NCBI RefSeq assembly: GCF_047228825.1 | Contig: NZ_JBFEGN010000063.1 | Location: 1-23,417, forward strand | Source: Siminovitchia sp047228825 | Lineage (GTDB): Bacteria; Bacillota; Bacilli; Bacillales; Bacillaceae_C | Direction of reading: 5' to 3' | DNA: 23,417 nucleotides | Notes under the pieces: generated by a model | What the model was told of the DNA's origin: nothing | Seen by the model: the letters and a program-made list of their open reading frames with translations, nothing else | Databases searched by the model: none | Position numbers and translations under genes: made by a program | Shown: piece by piece, positions 7,080 through 13,928 of the stretch | Layout: every line of letters starts with the position of its first letter | Numbering within the stretch: the stretch's first letter is position 1

Positions 7080-7796
7080 TTATTCCAACGGCATTTTATT
7101 TGGCGTACCAGGCTTGCGCGGATATTTAATTGGAGTTTTTTTCACTTTTTTTACGATAATCATGTATCTTTCACTTTCTTCAATTGGCAATGCAAAGGAA
7201 TGGACAGCTTGTATTTTTCCGCCTAGCAGCTTGATCGCTTTTTCGGCCGCCTTTAATTCCTCACCGGCGTTTGCCCCCTTCATTGCTACAAATAAGCCTT
7301 CTTGCTTTACAAGCGGCAGGCACAACTCCGTTAAAACGGACATTTTTGCCACTGCCCTTGCCGTCACGATATCAAATTGTTCACGAAACTCTTTATGGCG
7401 GGCAAATGTTTCCGCACGATCATGATAAAAAAATGTATTTTCAAGCTGCAGCTCTTTGGAAAGCTCATTTAAAAAAGTGATCCGCTTTTTTAAGGAATCA
7501 ACTATGGTTATATCCAGTTCAGGAAAACATATTTTCAGCGGAATACTTGGAAAACCGGCCCCCGCCCCGACATCACAGAGCGACCTGGAGCCGTTGAAAT
7601 TCACAAAAAATGCAGCGCTCACCGAATCATAAAAATGTTTTAGGTACACTTCTTCATGACCGGTGATCGCCGTTAAATTCATTTTTTCGTTCCATTCCAC
7701 CAAAAGTTCGTAGTACCGTTTGAATTGATTGAGCTGGCGCCCGTTTAATTCAATTCCCATTTTCTTTAATTCATTTGTAAATTGATCTATATTCAT
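7080..7796 (-). CDS. rsmG: 16S rRNA m7G527 methyltransferase RsmG (GidB)
   Basis: RsmG uses S-adenosylmethionine to methylate N7 of G527 in 16S rRNA (E. coli numbering). Loss of the enzyme gives low-level streptomycin resistance in several bacteria. The 238-aa protein has the SAM-binding motif I GAGAGFP at residues 77–83, the preceding DSVSAAFF region, and the VTARAVA segment after motif III. A basic tail (KKTPIKYPRKPGTPNK) ends the protein as in other Bacillus members. Its start lies 14 bases after the mnmG stop with AAAGGG as ribosome-binding site, so it is the third gene of an mnmE–mnmG–rsmG operon. No clear terminator follows; the 99-base gap to noc has two CCTGCCG repeats but no U-tract. 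Confidence 0.96.
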   Translation of the reverse strand: MNIDQFTNELKKMGIELNGRQLNQFKRYYELLVEWNEKMNLTAITGHEEVYLKHFYDSVSAAFFVNFNGSRSLCDVGAGAGFPSIPLKICFPELDITIVDSLKKRITFLNELSKELQLENTFFYHDRAETFARHKEFREQFDIVTARAVAKMSVLTELCLPLVKQEGLFVAMKGANAGEELKAAEKAIKLLGGKIQAVHSFALPIEESERYMIIVKKVKKTPIKYPRKPGTPNKMPLE

Positions 7797-7810
7797 CGAT
7801 AAACCCTTTC

Positions 7811-9709
7811 TTATGCGCCATCTCCTGAAACACGGGCTATTTTTCCGTGCTCAATATAGACTAATAAAATGGAAATGTCTGCTGGATTGACACCGGAAAT
7901 CCGGGAAGCCTGGGCAATGGAAAGCGGCCGGACTTTGTTCAGCTTTTGGCGGGCTTCGGTCGCAATGCCCTGGATGGCATCATAATCGATGTCTTCGGGA
8001 ATTTTTTTGTTTTCCAGCTTTTTCAGCTTTTCAACCTGCTGCAAAGATTTTTCAATATAGCCTTCGTATTTGATCTGAATTTCCACCTGTTCGATCACGT
8101 CTTGTGAAAGATCTTTTTCGCCTGGAGCCAACTGGCGGATATGGGAATACTTCATTTCGGGCCGTTTTAATAAATCGGAAGCGCGTATGCCGTCTTTCAA
8201 TTCACTTCCGCCCGCTTCCCTGATAATGGTTTGCGTCTTTTCATTTGGTTTTAAAATGATTTTTTGCAGTCTTTTTATTTCTTCTTTAATATCGGCTTTT
8301 TTCTGTTTAAACCGCTCGTACCTTTCTTCCGGAATCAGCCCCAGTTTGTATCCGAGATCGGTCAGACGAAGGTCGGCGTTGTCTTGGCGCAATAACAGCC
8401 GGTATTCGGCGCGTGATGTTAAAAGCCGGTATGGTTCATTTGTCCCTTTTGTCACAAGGTCATCAATCAATACGCCGATATAGGCATCAGAGCGGCTTAA
8501 AATCACTTCATCTTTGCCCAAGATGTTGCATGCAGCATTGATGCCCGCCATAAGCCCTTGGGCAGCCGCTTCTTCATAACCGGATGTACCGTTGATTTGG
8601 CCAGCCGTATACAAATTTTTAATTTTTTTCGTTTCCAATGTCGGCCACAACTGGGTCGGAATGATCGCATCATATTCAATGGCATATCCCGGGCGCATCA
8701 TTCGCGCGTTTTCCAATGCAGGAACGGTTTTGATCAATTCATGCTGGACTTCTTCGGGTAAGCTTGTGGAAAGTCCCTGGACATACACTTCGTTCGTATG
8801 GCGCCCTTCCGGTTCGAGGAAAATCTGGTGGCGCGGCTTGTCATTAAAGCGGACAACCTTATCTTCAATCGATGGGCAATAGCGCGCCCCCGTCCCTTTA
8901 ATCATGCCGGAAAACATCGGGGAGCGATGCAAATTGTCATCAATCAGGCGGTGTGTGTGCTCGTTCGTATACGTCAGCCAGCAAGGCAGTTGATCCGTGA
9001 TTTTTTTTGTCGTTTCATAACTGAATGCCCTTGGTTCTTCATCTCCCGGCTGAATTTCCGCTTTGCTGTAATCAATCGTTTGGCTGTTGACCCGCGGCGG
9101 GGTTCCTGTTTTGAACCGTACCAATTCAAAGCCAAGCTCTTGCAGATGTTCGGACAATGTAATGGAAGGCTGCTGATTGTTCGGTCCACTTGAGTATTTG
9201 AGCTCGCCGAGAATGATTTCCCCGCGCAAAAAAGTGCCGGTAGTAATGATGACTGCTTTTGCCCGATACATGGCACCCGTCATCGTGACAACACCTTTAC
9301 ATACTCCGTCTTCTACCATTAATTTTTCAACCATCCCCTGATGAAGGGTGATATTCGGTTCATTTTCCAGCGTATTTTTCATTTCATGCTGGTATTGGAA
9401 TTTATCTGCCTGGGCACGCAGTGCCTGAACTGCCGGACCCTTTCCGGTATTAAGCATTCTCATTTGGATGGCTGTTTTATCAATATTTTTTCCCATTTCT
9501 CCGCCAAGGGCATCAATTTCCCGAACAACGACCCCTTTTGCCGGACCGCCAATGGACGGATTGCACGGCATAAAGGCCACCATGTCCAGATTGATCGTAA
9601 TCATCAGCACCTGGGCGCCCATTCTGGCGGCCGCCAGCCCTGCTTCACATCCGGCATGGCCCGCTCCGACGACAATGACGTCATATCGGCCTGCCTCAAA
9701 TTGCTTCAT
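7811..9709 (-). CDS. mnmG: tRNA uridine-5-carboxymethylaminomethyl modification enzyme MnmG (GidA)
   Basis: MnmG is the FAD-dependent partner of MnmE and forms (carboxymethyl)aminomethyl-uridine at the tRNA wobble position. The 632-aa protein begins with a Rossmann FAD motif GAGHAG (15–20). It has the conserved MPCNPSIGGPAKG and RYCPSIEDKVVRFNDKPRHQ segments, both with conserved Cys, and GTSGYEEAAAQG near the second FAD contact. The C-terminal helical domain, which binds MnmE and tRNA, contains the ISGVNPADISILLVY signature. GGGAGG stands 11 bases before the chosen ATG; an ATG 5 bases closer runs into a stop at once. It follows mnmE after 39 bases, consistent with one operon for the two subunits. 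Confidence 0.97.
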   Translation of the reverse strand: MKQFEAGRYDVIVVGAGHAGCEAGLAAARMGAQVLMITINLDMVAFMPCNPSIGGPAKGVVVREIDALGGEMGKNIDKTAIQMRMLNTGKGPAVQALRAQADKFQYQHEMKNTLENEPNITLHQGMVEKLMVEDGVCKGVVTMTGAMYRAKAVIITTGTFLRGEIILGELKYSSGPNNQQPSITLSEHLQELGFELVRFKTGTPPRVNSQTIDYSKAEIQPGDEEPRAFSYETTKKITDQLPCWLTYTNEHTHRLIDDNLHRSPMFSGMIKGTGARYCPSIEDKVVRFNDKPRHQIFLEPEGRHTNEVYVQGLSTSLPEEVQHELIKTVPALENARMMRPGYAIEYDAIIPTQLWPTLETKKIKNLYTAGQINGTSGYEEAAAQGLMAGINAACNILGKDEVILSRSDAYIGVLIDDLVTKGTNEPYRLLTSRAEYRLLLRQDNADLRLTDLGYKLGLIPEERYERFKQKKADIKEEIKRLQKIILKPNEKTQTIIREAGGSELKDGIRASDLLKRPEMKYSHIRQLAPGEKDLSQDVIEQVEIQIKYEGYIEKSLQQVEKLKKLENKKIPEDIDYDAIQGIATEARQKLNKVRPLSIAQASRISGVNPADISILLVYIEHGKIARVSGDGA

Positions 9710-9748
9710 GTCATTTGCAACCTCCCTTTTTCGAATATTTTTATGTGT

Positions 9749-11134
9749 TTATTTTCCGAGACAAAATTGGCTGAATAATTGGTCAATCAAGCTTTCCTGA
9801 ACCGTATCGCCAATAATTTCCCCAAGCAATTCCCACGTTCGGGTCATGTCGATCTGGACGATATCGATCGGGGTCCCCATTTCAACGCCTTCAATGACGT
9901 CTTCAATCGCTTGAAGTGCCTGATTTAATAACGCGATATGGCGGCTGTTCGATACATACGTCACATCACCCGTTTCCAGTTCACCGCGGAAAAACAGTTC
10001 GGCAATCGCCTGTTCCAAATCGTCGATCCCTTCTTCCTCCAATAAGGAAGTCGTCACGATGATATGAGATTGGGCCATTTCCCGCACTTTGTCCATATCT
10101 ATTTTTTTCGGCAAGTCCGTTTTATTGACGATAACAATGACTTCCATTCCTTCGACAGCTTTAAAAAGCTGCTCATCTTCGCAAGTAAATTCCTCGGCGG
10201 AATTTAATACGAGTAAAATCAAATCCGCTTCTTTCAACACTTTGCGGGACCGCTCCACACCGATCTGCTCGACAATATCTTTCGTTTCCCTGATCCCTGC
10301 CGTATCGATTAAACGCAAAGGAACTCCCCTTACATTTACATATTCTTCGATAACATCCCTCGTTGTTCCGGGTATATCCGTCACAATCGCCTTGTTTTCC
10401 TGAACAAGGCTGTTCAAGAGGGATGATTTCCCGACGTTTGGCCTCCCAATGATGGCTGTCGCCAAACCTTCACGTAATATTTTACCTTGTTCGGCCGTAA
10501 TTAGTAATTTTTTTATTTCATCACGGATGTAGACGGCTTTTTCCATTAAGAGGCGATGTGTCATTTCTTCTACATCATCATATTCCGGATAATCGATGTT
10601 TACCTCAACATGGGCAAGGGTTTCCAATATGTCCTGGCGCAGCTTTGCGATCAGCTTTGACAGACGCCCGCCCATTTGCTCCAAAGCAACATTCATCGCT
10701 TTGTCCGTCTTGGCCCGAATCAAATCGATGACAGCTTCCGCTTGCGACAGGTCGATGCGCCCGTTCAAAAATGCCCGTTTCGTAAATTCCCCCGGTTCGG
10801 CAAGCCGCGCACCGTTGTTTAATACGAGCTGAAGAACACGGTTGACCGAAACAAGACCTCCGTGGCAATTGATTTCCACTACATCTTCACGGGTATAAGT
10901 GCGAGGAGCCTTCATCACGGTAACCATGACTTCCTCCACTTTCGTCTTCGTTTTTGGATTGACAAGCAGCCCGTAATGAATCGTATGGGTTTTTGTATCT
11001 TTTAACTGTTTCCCCCCTGCTCCTTGGAATATTTGATCGGCAATTTGAATTGCTTCATCACCGCTGATTCTGACAATCGCTATCCCGCCTTCGCCAAGCG
11101 GAGTCGATATCGCGGCAATTGTATCGAAATCCAT
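9749..11134 (-). CDS. mnmE: tRNA modification GTPase MnmE (TrmE/ThdF)
   Basis: The 461-aa protein has an N-terminal formyl-THF-binding domain, a helical domain, and an inserted GTPase domain. The G domain shows GRPNVGKS (230–237), the switch GTTRDVIEEY, DTAG (277–280) and NKTD (337–340). The C-terminus ends FCLGK, with the catalytic Cys of the C(I/L/V)GK motif. With MnmG it modifies U34 of certain tRNAs. I chose ATG at 11134: AGAGGTG stands about 6 bases upstream and overlaps a GTG (11143) that would add only three residues. It heads the mnmE–mnmG–rsmG operon and is driven by a promoter whose spacer is filled by two DnaA boxes (11243–11260). Confidence 0.97.
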   Translation of the reverse strand: MDFDTIAAISTPLGEGGIAIVRISGDEAIQIADQIFQGAGGKQLKDTKTHTIHYGLLVNPKTKTKVEEVMVTVMKAPRTYTREDVVEINCHGGLVSVNRVLQLVLNNGARLAEPGEFTKRAFLNGRIDLSQAEAVIDLIRAKTDKAMNVALEQMGGRLSKLIAKLRQDILETLAHVEVNIDYPEYDDVEEMTHRLLMEKAVYIRDEIKKLLITAEQGKILREGLATAIIGRPNVGKSSLLNSLVQENKAIVTDIPGTTRDVIEEYVNVRGVPLRLIDTAGIRETKDIVEQIGVERSRKVLKEADLILLVLNSAEEFTCEDEQLFKAVEGMEVIVIVNKTDLPKKIDMDKVREMAQSHIIVTTSLLEEEGIDDLEQAIAELFFRGELETGDVTYVSNSRHIALLNQALQAIEDVIEGVEMGTPIDIVQIDMTRTWELLGEIIGDTVQESLIDQLFSQFCLGK

Positions 11135-11202
11135 CTTTTTCACCTCTCTTCTTTTTAAAAATGAATATATAAATACACATGTGCATATTTTTTTATTGGC
11201 AG

Positions 11203-11211
11203 TTCTCCACA
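11203..11211 (+). promoter_or_regulatory. Degenerate DnaA box in mnmE leader
   Basis: TTCTCCACA has one mismatch to TTATCCACA. It lies about 30 bases downstream of the mnmE -10, inside the transcribed leader, close to the two perfect boxes in the promoter. Whether it is bound is unknown. Confidence 0.4.
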
Positions 11212-11234
11212 GATGGAATAAGCCCCATTTTTTT

Positions 11235-11263
11235 ATTTTATCTTATCCACATGTGAATAACAA
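11235..11263 (-). promoter_or_regulatory. mnmE promoter containing a DnaA-box pair
   Basis: On the minus strand TTGTTA (-35, 11263–11258) and TAAAAT (-10, 11240–11235) are 17 bases apart. The interval between them is covered by two consensus DnaA boxes arranged head to head: TTATCCACA on the plus strand (11243–11251) and TTATTCACA on the minus strand (11260–11252), together an 18-base near-palindrome. DnaA bound here would block RNA polymerase. Confidence 0.75.
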
Positions 11264-11323
11264 TGCAGCAAGCCAGTATCAACAAAAAAATCAAAAGTGA
11301 TTCCCATAGCCCGGGGTTTTCCC

Positions 11324-11358
11324 ACAAAAAAAAACACCTCTCAATTTTGAGAAGTGTT
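11324..11358 (-). terminator. Terminator overlapping the jag stop codon
   Basis: On the minus strand, 11358–11347 pairs with 11344–11333 (one G·U pair; the A/T centre forms the loop) and is followed by nine T. The TGA stop of jag (11343–11341) lies in the hairpin. It separates the yidC–jag unit from the mnmE promoter. Confidence 0.85.
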
Positions 11359-11973
11359 TGGCTGAATGACAACGTATCGGTTGGGCTCTTCGCCTTTTGA
11401 CACGGTTTGCACCCCATGGTGATCTGCCAGCACGGTATGTATAATTTTTCTTTCGTAATTCGGCATCGGTTCCAGCTTTACCGGTTCTCCTGCATGAACG
11501 GCCTTTTGGGCAAGTCGCTCTGCCAGGCGAACCAGCGTTTCTTTTCGCCGCTCCCGGTAATTTTCCGGATTTAAAATGACCCTTATATAATGACCTGAGT
11601 GGCGATTGGCGACGAGTTGGGCCAAATATTGCAAAGAATTGATCGTTTGTCCTCTTTTTCCGATTAAAAGTCCCATTTTTTCTCCGGTAATGTTGACCAA
11701 TACATGACGCTCATCCTCTTGAACCGTGTCAATGTTTGCTTCGATGCCCATATTGAGAAGAACATTTTGCAAAAATCCCACGACTGATTCAATCGCATCC
11801 GGTTTCAGCGTCGCTTCAATGACAGCCGGGCGGGACCCGAATAATCCGAACAGACCCTTTTTACCTTCATCAACAATTTGGATTTCGACCTGGTCTTTTG
11901 TTGCATTTAGTTGAGCCAAAGCTGATTGTACTGCTTCTTCCACGGTTTTCCCGCTGGCAGTGACTTGTTTCAC
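11341..11973 (-). CDS. jag: RNA-binding protein Jag/KhpB (SpoIIIJ-associated)
   Basis: The 210-aa protein has the three Jag parts in order: an N-terminal Jag_N domain (about 1–50, ASGKTVEEAVQSALAQL start), a KH domain with IGKRGQTINSLQYLAQ (about 115–145), and an R3H domain with the Arg-x3-His motif RKIIH near the C-terminus. It binds RNA; in other Gram-positives KhpA/KhpB acts in cell-wall and division control, and the operon with the insertase suggests a link to membrane-protein synthesis. The start is GTG at 11973, with GAGGGGAG upstream. It overlaps the yidC stop by four bases (GTGA), so the two are translationally coupled. A terminator is built into its 3' end. Confidence 0.95.
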   Translation of the reverse strand: MKQVTASGKTVEEAVQSALAQLNATKDQVEIQIVDEGKKGLFGLFGSRPAVIEATLKPDAIESVVGFLQNVLLNMGIEANIDTVQEDERHVLVNITGEKMGLLIGKRGQTINSLQYLAQLVANRHSGHYIRVILNPENYRERRKETLVRLAERLAQKAVHAGEPVKLEPMPNYERKIIHTVLADHHGVQTVSKGEEPNRYVVIQPNTSQN

Positions 11974-12758
11974 TTTTTAGCTCCCCTCACCTTTCCCTCA
12001 TTGGCCGTCGCTTTTTGAACGGCCGGCGGTTTTATAAAATACGTTTGGACGATCATAAAGATATTTCCGACTACCCAGTATAAGGAAAGTGCCGCCGGGA
12101 AATTGATTGCAAAGATCAAAATCATGACCGGCATGATGTATAGCATCATTTGCATTTGCGGGTTTTGGCCTTCCATTCCGGCCATTATCATTTTCTGCTG
12201 CAAGAAAGTTGTCAATCCCGCAATGATCGGCAATAGAAACAACGGATCCGGCTTTCCAAGGTACAACCATAGAAACGTGTGGTTAGCAATTTCTTCTGTA
12301 CGGATGATCGCTTGATAAAATCCAATTAAAATCGGCATTTGAATCAGCAGCGGAAAACAGCCAGCCAGCGGATTCACGCCGTGTTTTTGAAACAGCTGCA
12401 TCATTTCCTGCTGAAGCTGCTGCTGGGTTTTTGCATCTTTTGAGCTGTATTTTTCCCTTAATTTTTGCATTTCCGGCTGAAGTACCTGCATGGCTTTTGA
12501 GTTTTTGGTTTGTTTAATCATCAGCGGCAAAATAGCCAGCCGAATGATAATCGTTACAATCACGATTCCCAAACCGTAGCTTCCGCCCAACATTTCGGCT
12601 GTCGTCGTTATCAGCCATGATAAAGGGTAAACAATATACTTGCTCCAAAAACCAGTGCTCTCTGGTGTAATCGGCACAGGGTTTTCAATCGTAGAGCAGC
12701 CTGCTGCGATCATCATGAGAAACAGCAATGCTGACAATAAAATTATTTTTTTCTTCAA
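11970..12758 (-). CDS. yidC: Membrane protein insertase YidC/SpoIIIJ
   Basis: The protein begins with a lipoprotein signal peptide (about residues 1–20, ending AAGC with lipid-modified Cys21), as B. subtilis SpoIIIJ does. It is followed by five predicted membrane segments. Arg73, in TIIIRLAILPLMIKQ, matches the hydrophilic-groove arginine of SpoIIIJ. The sequence KHGVNPLAGCFPLLIQMPILIGFYQAI and the C-terminal NFPAALSLYWVVGN are family hallmarks. It inserts membrane proteins and, in the forespore, is needed for late sporulation. I chose TTG at 12758 (262 aa): GGGAGG lies 10 bases upstream and the signal peptide then starts MKKK. The open frame extends to 12806, but without a ribosome-binding site and with a non-signal-like N-terminus. 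The gene follows rnpA after 86 bases. Confidence 0.95.
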   Translation of the reverse strand: MKKKIILLSALLFLMMIAAGCSTIENPVPITPESTGFWSKYIVYPLSWLITTTAEMLGGSYGLGIVIVTIIIRLAILPLMIKQTKNSKAMQVLQPEMQKLREKYSSKDAKTQQQLQQEMMQLFQKHGVNPLAGCFPLLIQMPILIGFYQAIIRTEEIANHTFLWLYLGKPDPLFLLPIIAGLTTFLQQKMIMAGMEGQNPQMQMMLYIMPVMILIFAINFPAALSLYWVVGNIFMIVQTYFIKPPAVQKATANEGKVRGAKK

Positions 12759-12844
12759 AACTTCATTTCCTCCCTGTGTATCAAAATAACGCACGATGCG
12801 AAACATGCTCTATCCGTTATTTTAACACTTTTCTCCGCTTCTGT

Positions 12845-13204
12845 TCATTTATTTTCATCTGATTCCTTTCGTATGCTTTTTCCCACCCGGAGTACATGTT
12901 CCAAGCTTTTTTTGATACAGTGGTAATCCATCTCGGCCGCCGGTTTCCTGGCGATGATCACATAGTCTTTATGCGGGCTCACCCGCTCTTGATTTTCTTG
13001 GAAAAATTGCCGGATATACCGTTTGATCCGGTTTCTCGTCACCGCATTTCCGATTTTTTTGCTCACGGATAATCCGATCCGAAAATGGGTTTGATCTTCC
13101 TTTTCCAGCATATATATCACAAATTGCCGATTGGCAACAGATCTCCCTTTTTGAAAAACTGCCTGAAACTCCGTATTTTTTTTAATTCTGAATGTTTTCT
13201 TCAT
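12845..13204 (-). CDS. rnpA: RNase P protein component RnpA
   Basis: RnpA binds the RNase P RNA and helps it remove 5' leaders from precursor tRNAs. At 119 aa it is of normal length. The signature helix appears as GNAVTRNRIKRYIRQ, with RNRIKR at residues 57–62, preceded by the FRIGLSVSKK strand. GAGGTGG stands just before the ATG. It lies 71 bases downstream of rpmH with a terminator hairpin between them, so expression likely depends on read-through from the strong rpmH promoter, a way of making less RnpA than L34. No separate promoter was recognised in the gap. Confidence 0.97.
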   Translation of the reverse strand: MKKTFRIKKNTEFQAVFQKGRSVANRQFVIYMLEKEDQTHFRIGLSVSKKIGNAVTRNRIKRYIRQFFQENQERVSPHKDYVIIARKPAAEMDYHCIKKSLEHVLRVGKSIRKESDENK

Positions 13205-13245
13205 TCATCCACCTCAAAAATCGAGTACCGTTCTCCCGTTTATTA

Positions 13246-13277
13246 GAAAAAAGACCACTGAGACGTTTCAGTGGTCT
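13246..13277 (-). terminator. Terminator/attenuator between rpmH and rnpA
   Basis: On the minus strand a perfect 10-bp stem (13277–13268 with 13261–13252, 6-base loop) is followed by six T. It begins within the rpmH TAG stop codon. Because rnpA follows with no visible promoter, it probably acts as a partial terminator. Confidence 0.85.
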
Positions 13278-13410
13278 ACGCAGATAAAACTTTTCTTCCT
13301 TTACGACGGCGGGCAGCCAGTACTCTGCGGCCTGTTTTTGTGCTCATGCGGGCACGAAAGCCATGAACTTTGCTTCTTTTACGTCTATTTGGCTGATATG
13401 TTCTTTTCAT
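13276..13410 (-). CDS. rpmH: 50S ribosomal protein L34
   Basis: This 44-aa, very basic protein starts MKRTYQPNRRKRSKVHGFR and ends VLAARRRKGRKVLSA, the near-invariant L34 sequence. GGAGGTG lies 9 bases before the ATG. It is the first gene left of oriC and is driven by a near-consensus promoter. It forms an operon with rnpA, interrupted by an intrinsic terminator that begins in its stop codon. Confidence 0.97.
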   Translation of the reverse strand: MKRTYQPNRRKRSKVHGFRARMSTKTGRRVLAARRRKGRKVLSA

Positions 13411-13465
13411 TATGATAACACCTCCTCGAGGGTTGGAAAAATTCCCGTTTAAGACAGTCTTACTA

Positions 13466-13495
13466 ATTATAAAGATGGCATTGAAAGATTGTCAA
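13466..13495 (-). promoter_or_regulatory. Sigma-A promoter of rpmH
   Basis: On the minus strand a perfect TTGACA (13495–13490) and a perfect TATAAT (13471–13466) are 18 bases apart. It reads away from oriC into rpmH–rnpA with a leader of about 50 bases. Confidence 0.9.
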
Positions 13496-13676
13496 CCTTC
13501 CCTTTTTATTTTTTCCTCCAGGCCTTCGCTATTTAGGTTCCAGATCATCCTGTTGATTATTTGTGAGCACTATTTTTCTTACTCACAACATTTATCGACA
13601 AGTTTTTCACAAACCAAAGGGGTGTGAATAATTTTTTTTGCCGTAATTTAGCATTGTGGATAATGTTTGGCATTCA

Positions 13677-13705
13677 TTGCAGGACCATACATTATTTGTT
13701 ATGAT
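13677..13705 (+). promoter_or_regulatory. Sigma-A promoter of dnaA
   Basis: TTGCAG (13677–13682) and TATGAT (13700–13705) are separated by 17 bases. The leader would be about 215 bases and contains several DnaA boxes. Two perfect boxes also lie just upstream of the -35. Confidence 0.75.
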
Positions 13706-13824
13706 AATATTGTTTTTATGCGTGGATGATCCATCCTCATCCTCACTCTTATCCACAGATTGTGGATAGAATGTGGATTGTTATAAACCTCCGCTGAATA
13801 TCTTTGTCCACATAAAGTGGATAT

Positions 13825-13831
13825 TGTCGAA
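13825..13831 (+). promoter_or_regulatory. Spo0A-type box (0A box) in dnaA leader
   Basis: TGTCGAA matches the core 0A box exactly. It lies in the dnaA leader between two degenerate DnaA boxes. Spo0A binding at oriC is known in B. subtilis; binding here is inferred. Confidence 0.5.
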
Positions 13832-13928
13832 ATGCCTGTTTTCTACTATTATTATACTTTTCCACAATTTCTCTTCCTTGAGAATGAAAAAATAAGCCGG
13901 GATCTACTAAAATAAAGGGGGGTAAGTT

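Larger units (their letters stand above)
13579..13866. other. oriC: oriC, upstream DnaA-box cluster
   Basis: This is most of the 518-base rpmH–dnaA gap. Perfect TTATNCACA boxes lie at 13623–13631 (minus), 13655–13663 (minus) and 13749–13757 (plus). One-mismatch boxes lie at 13579–13587, 13592–13600, 13603–13611, 13761–13769 (minus), 13804–13812 and 13858–13866. The pair 13749–13757/13761–13769 faces inward with a 3-base gap. The cluster straddles the dnaA promoter, which fits DnaA autorepression. In B. subtilis the origin is bipartite, needing clusters on both sides of dnaA. Confidence 0.88.

Noticed and set aside
6868..7425. 185-codon plus-strand open frame antisense to rsmG and noc
   Set aside because: It runs opposite two well-supported genes, with Ser/Phe/Leu-rich composition typical of antisense shadows.
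8684..8697. CCCGGG-centred sequence in mnmG as a Noc-binding site
   Set aside because: It matches the ATTTCCCGGGAAAT consensus at nine of 14 positions only; other CCCGGG sites (near 16297, 11311, 21395) are no better.
11318..11326. TTTCCCACA as an extra DnaA box before jag terminator
   Set aside because: Two mismatches to TTATCCACA, and it lies next to the terminator T-tract.
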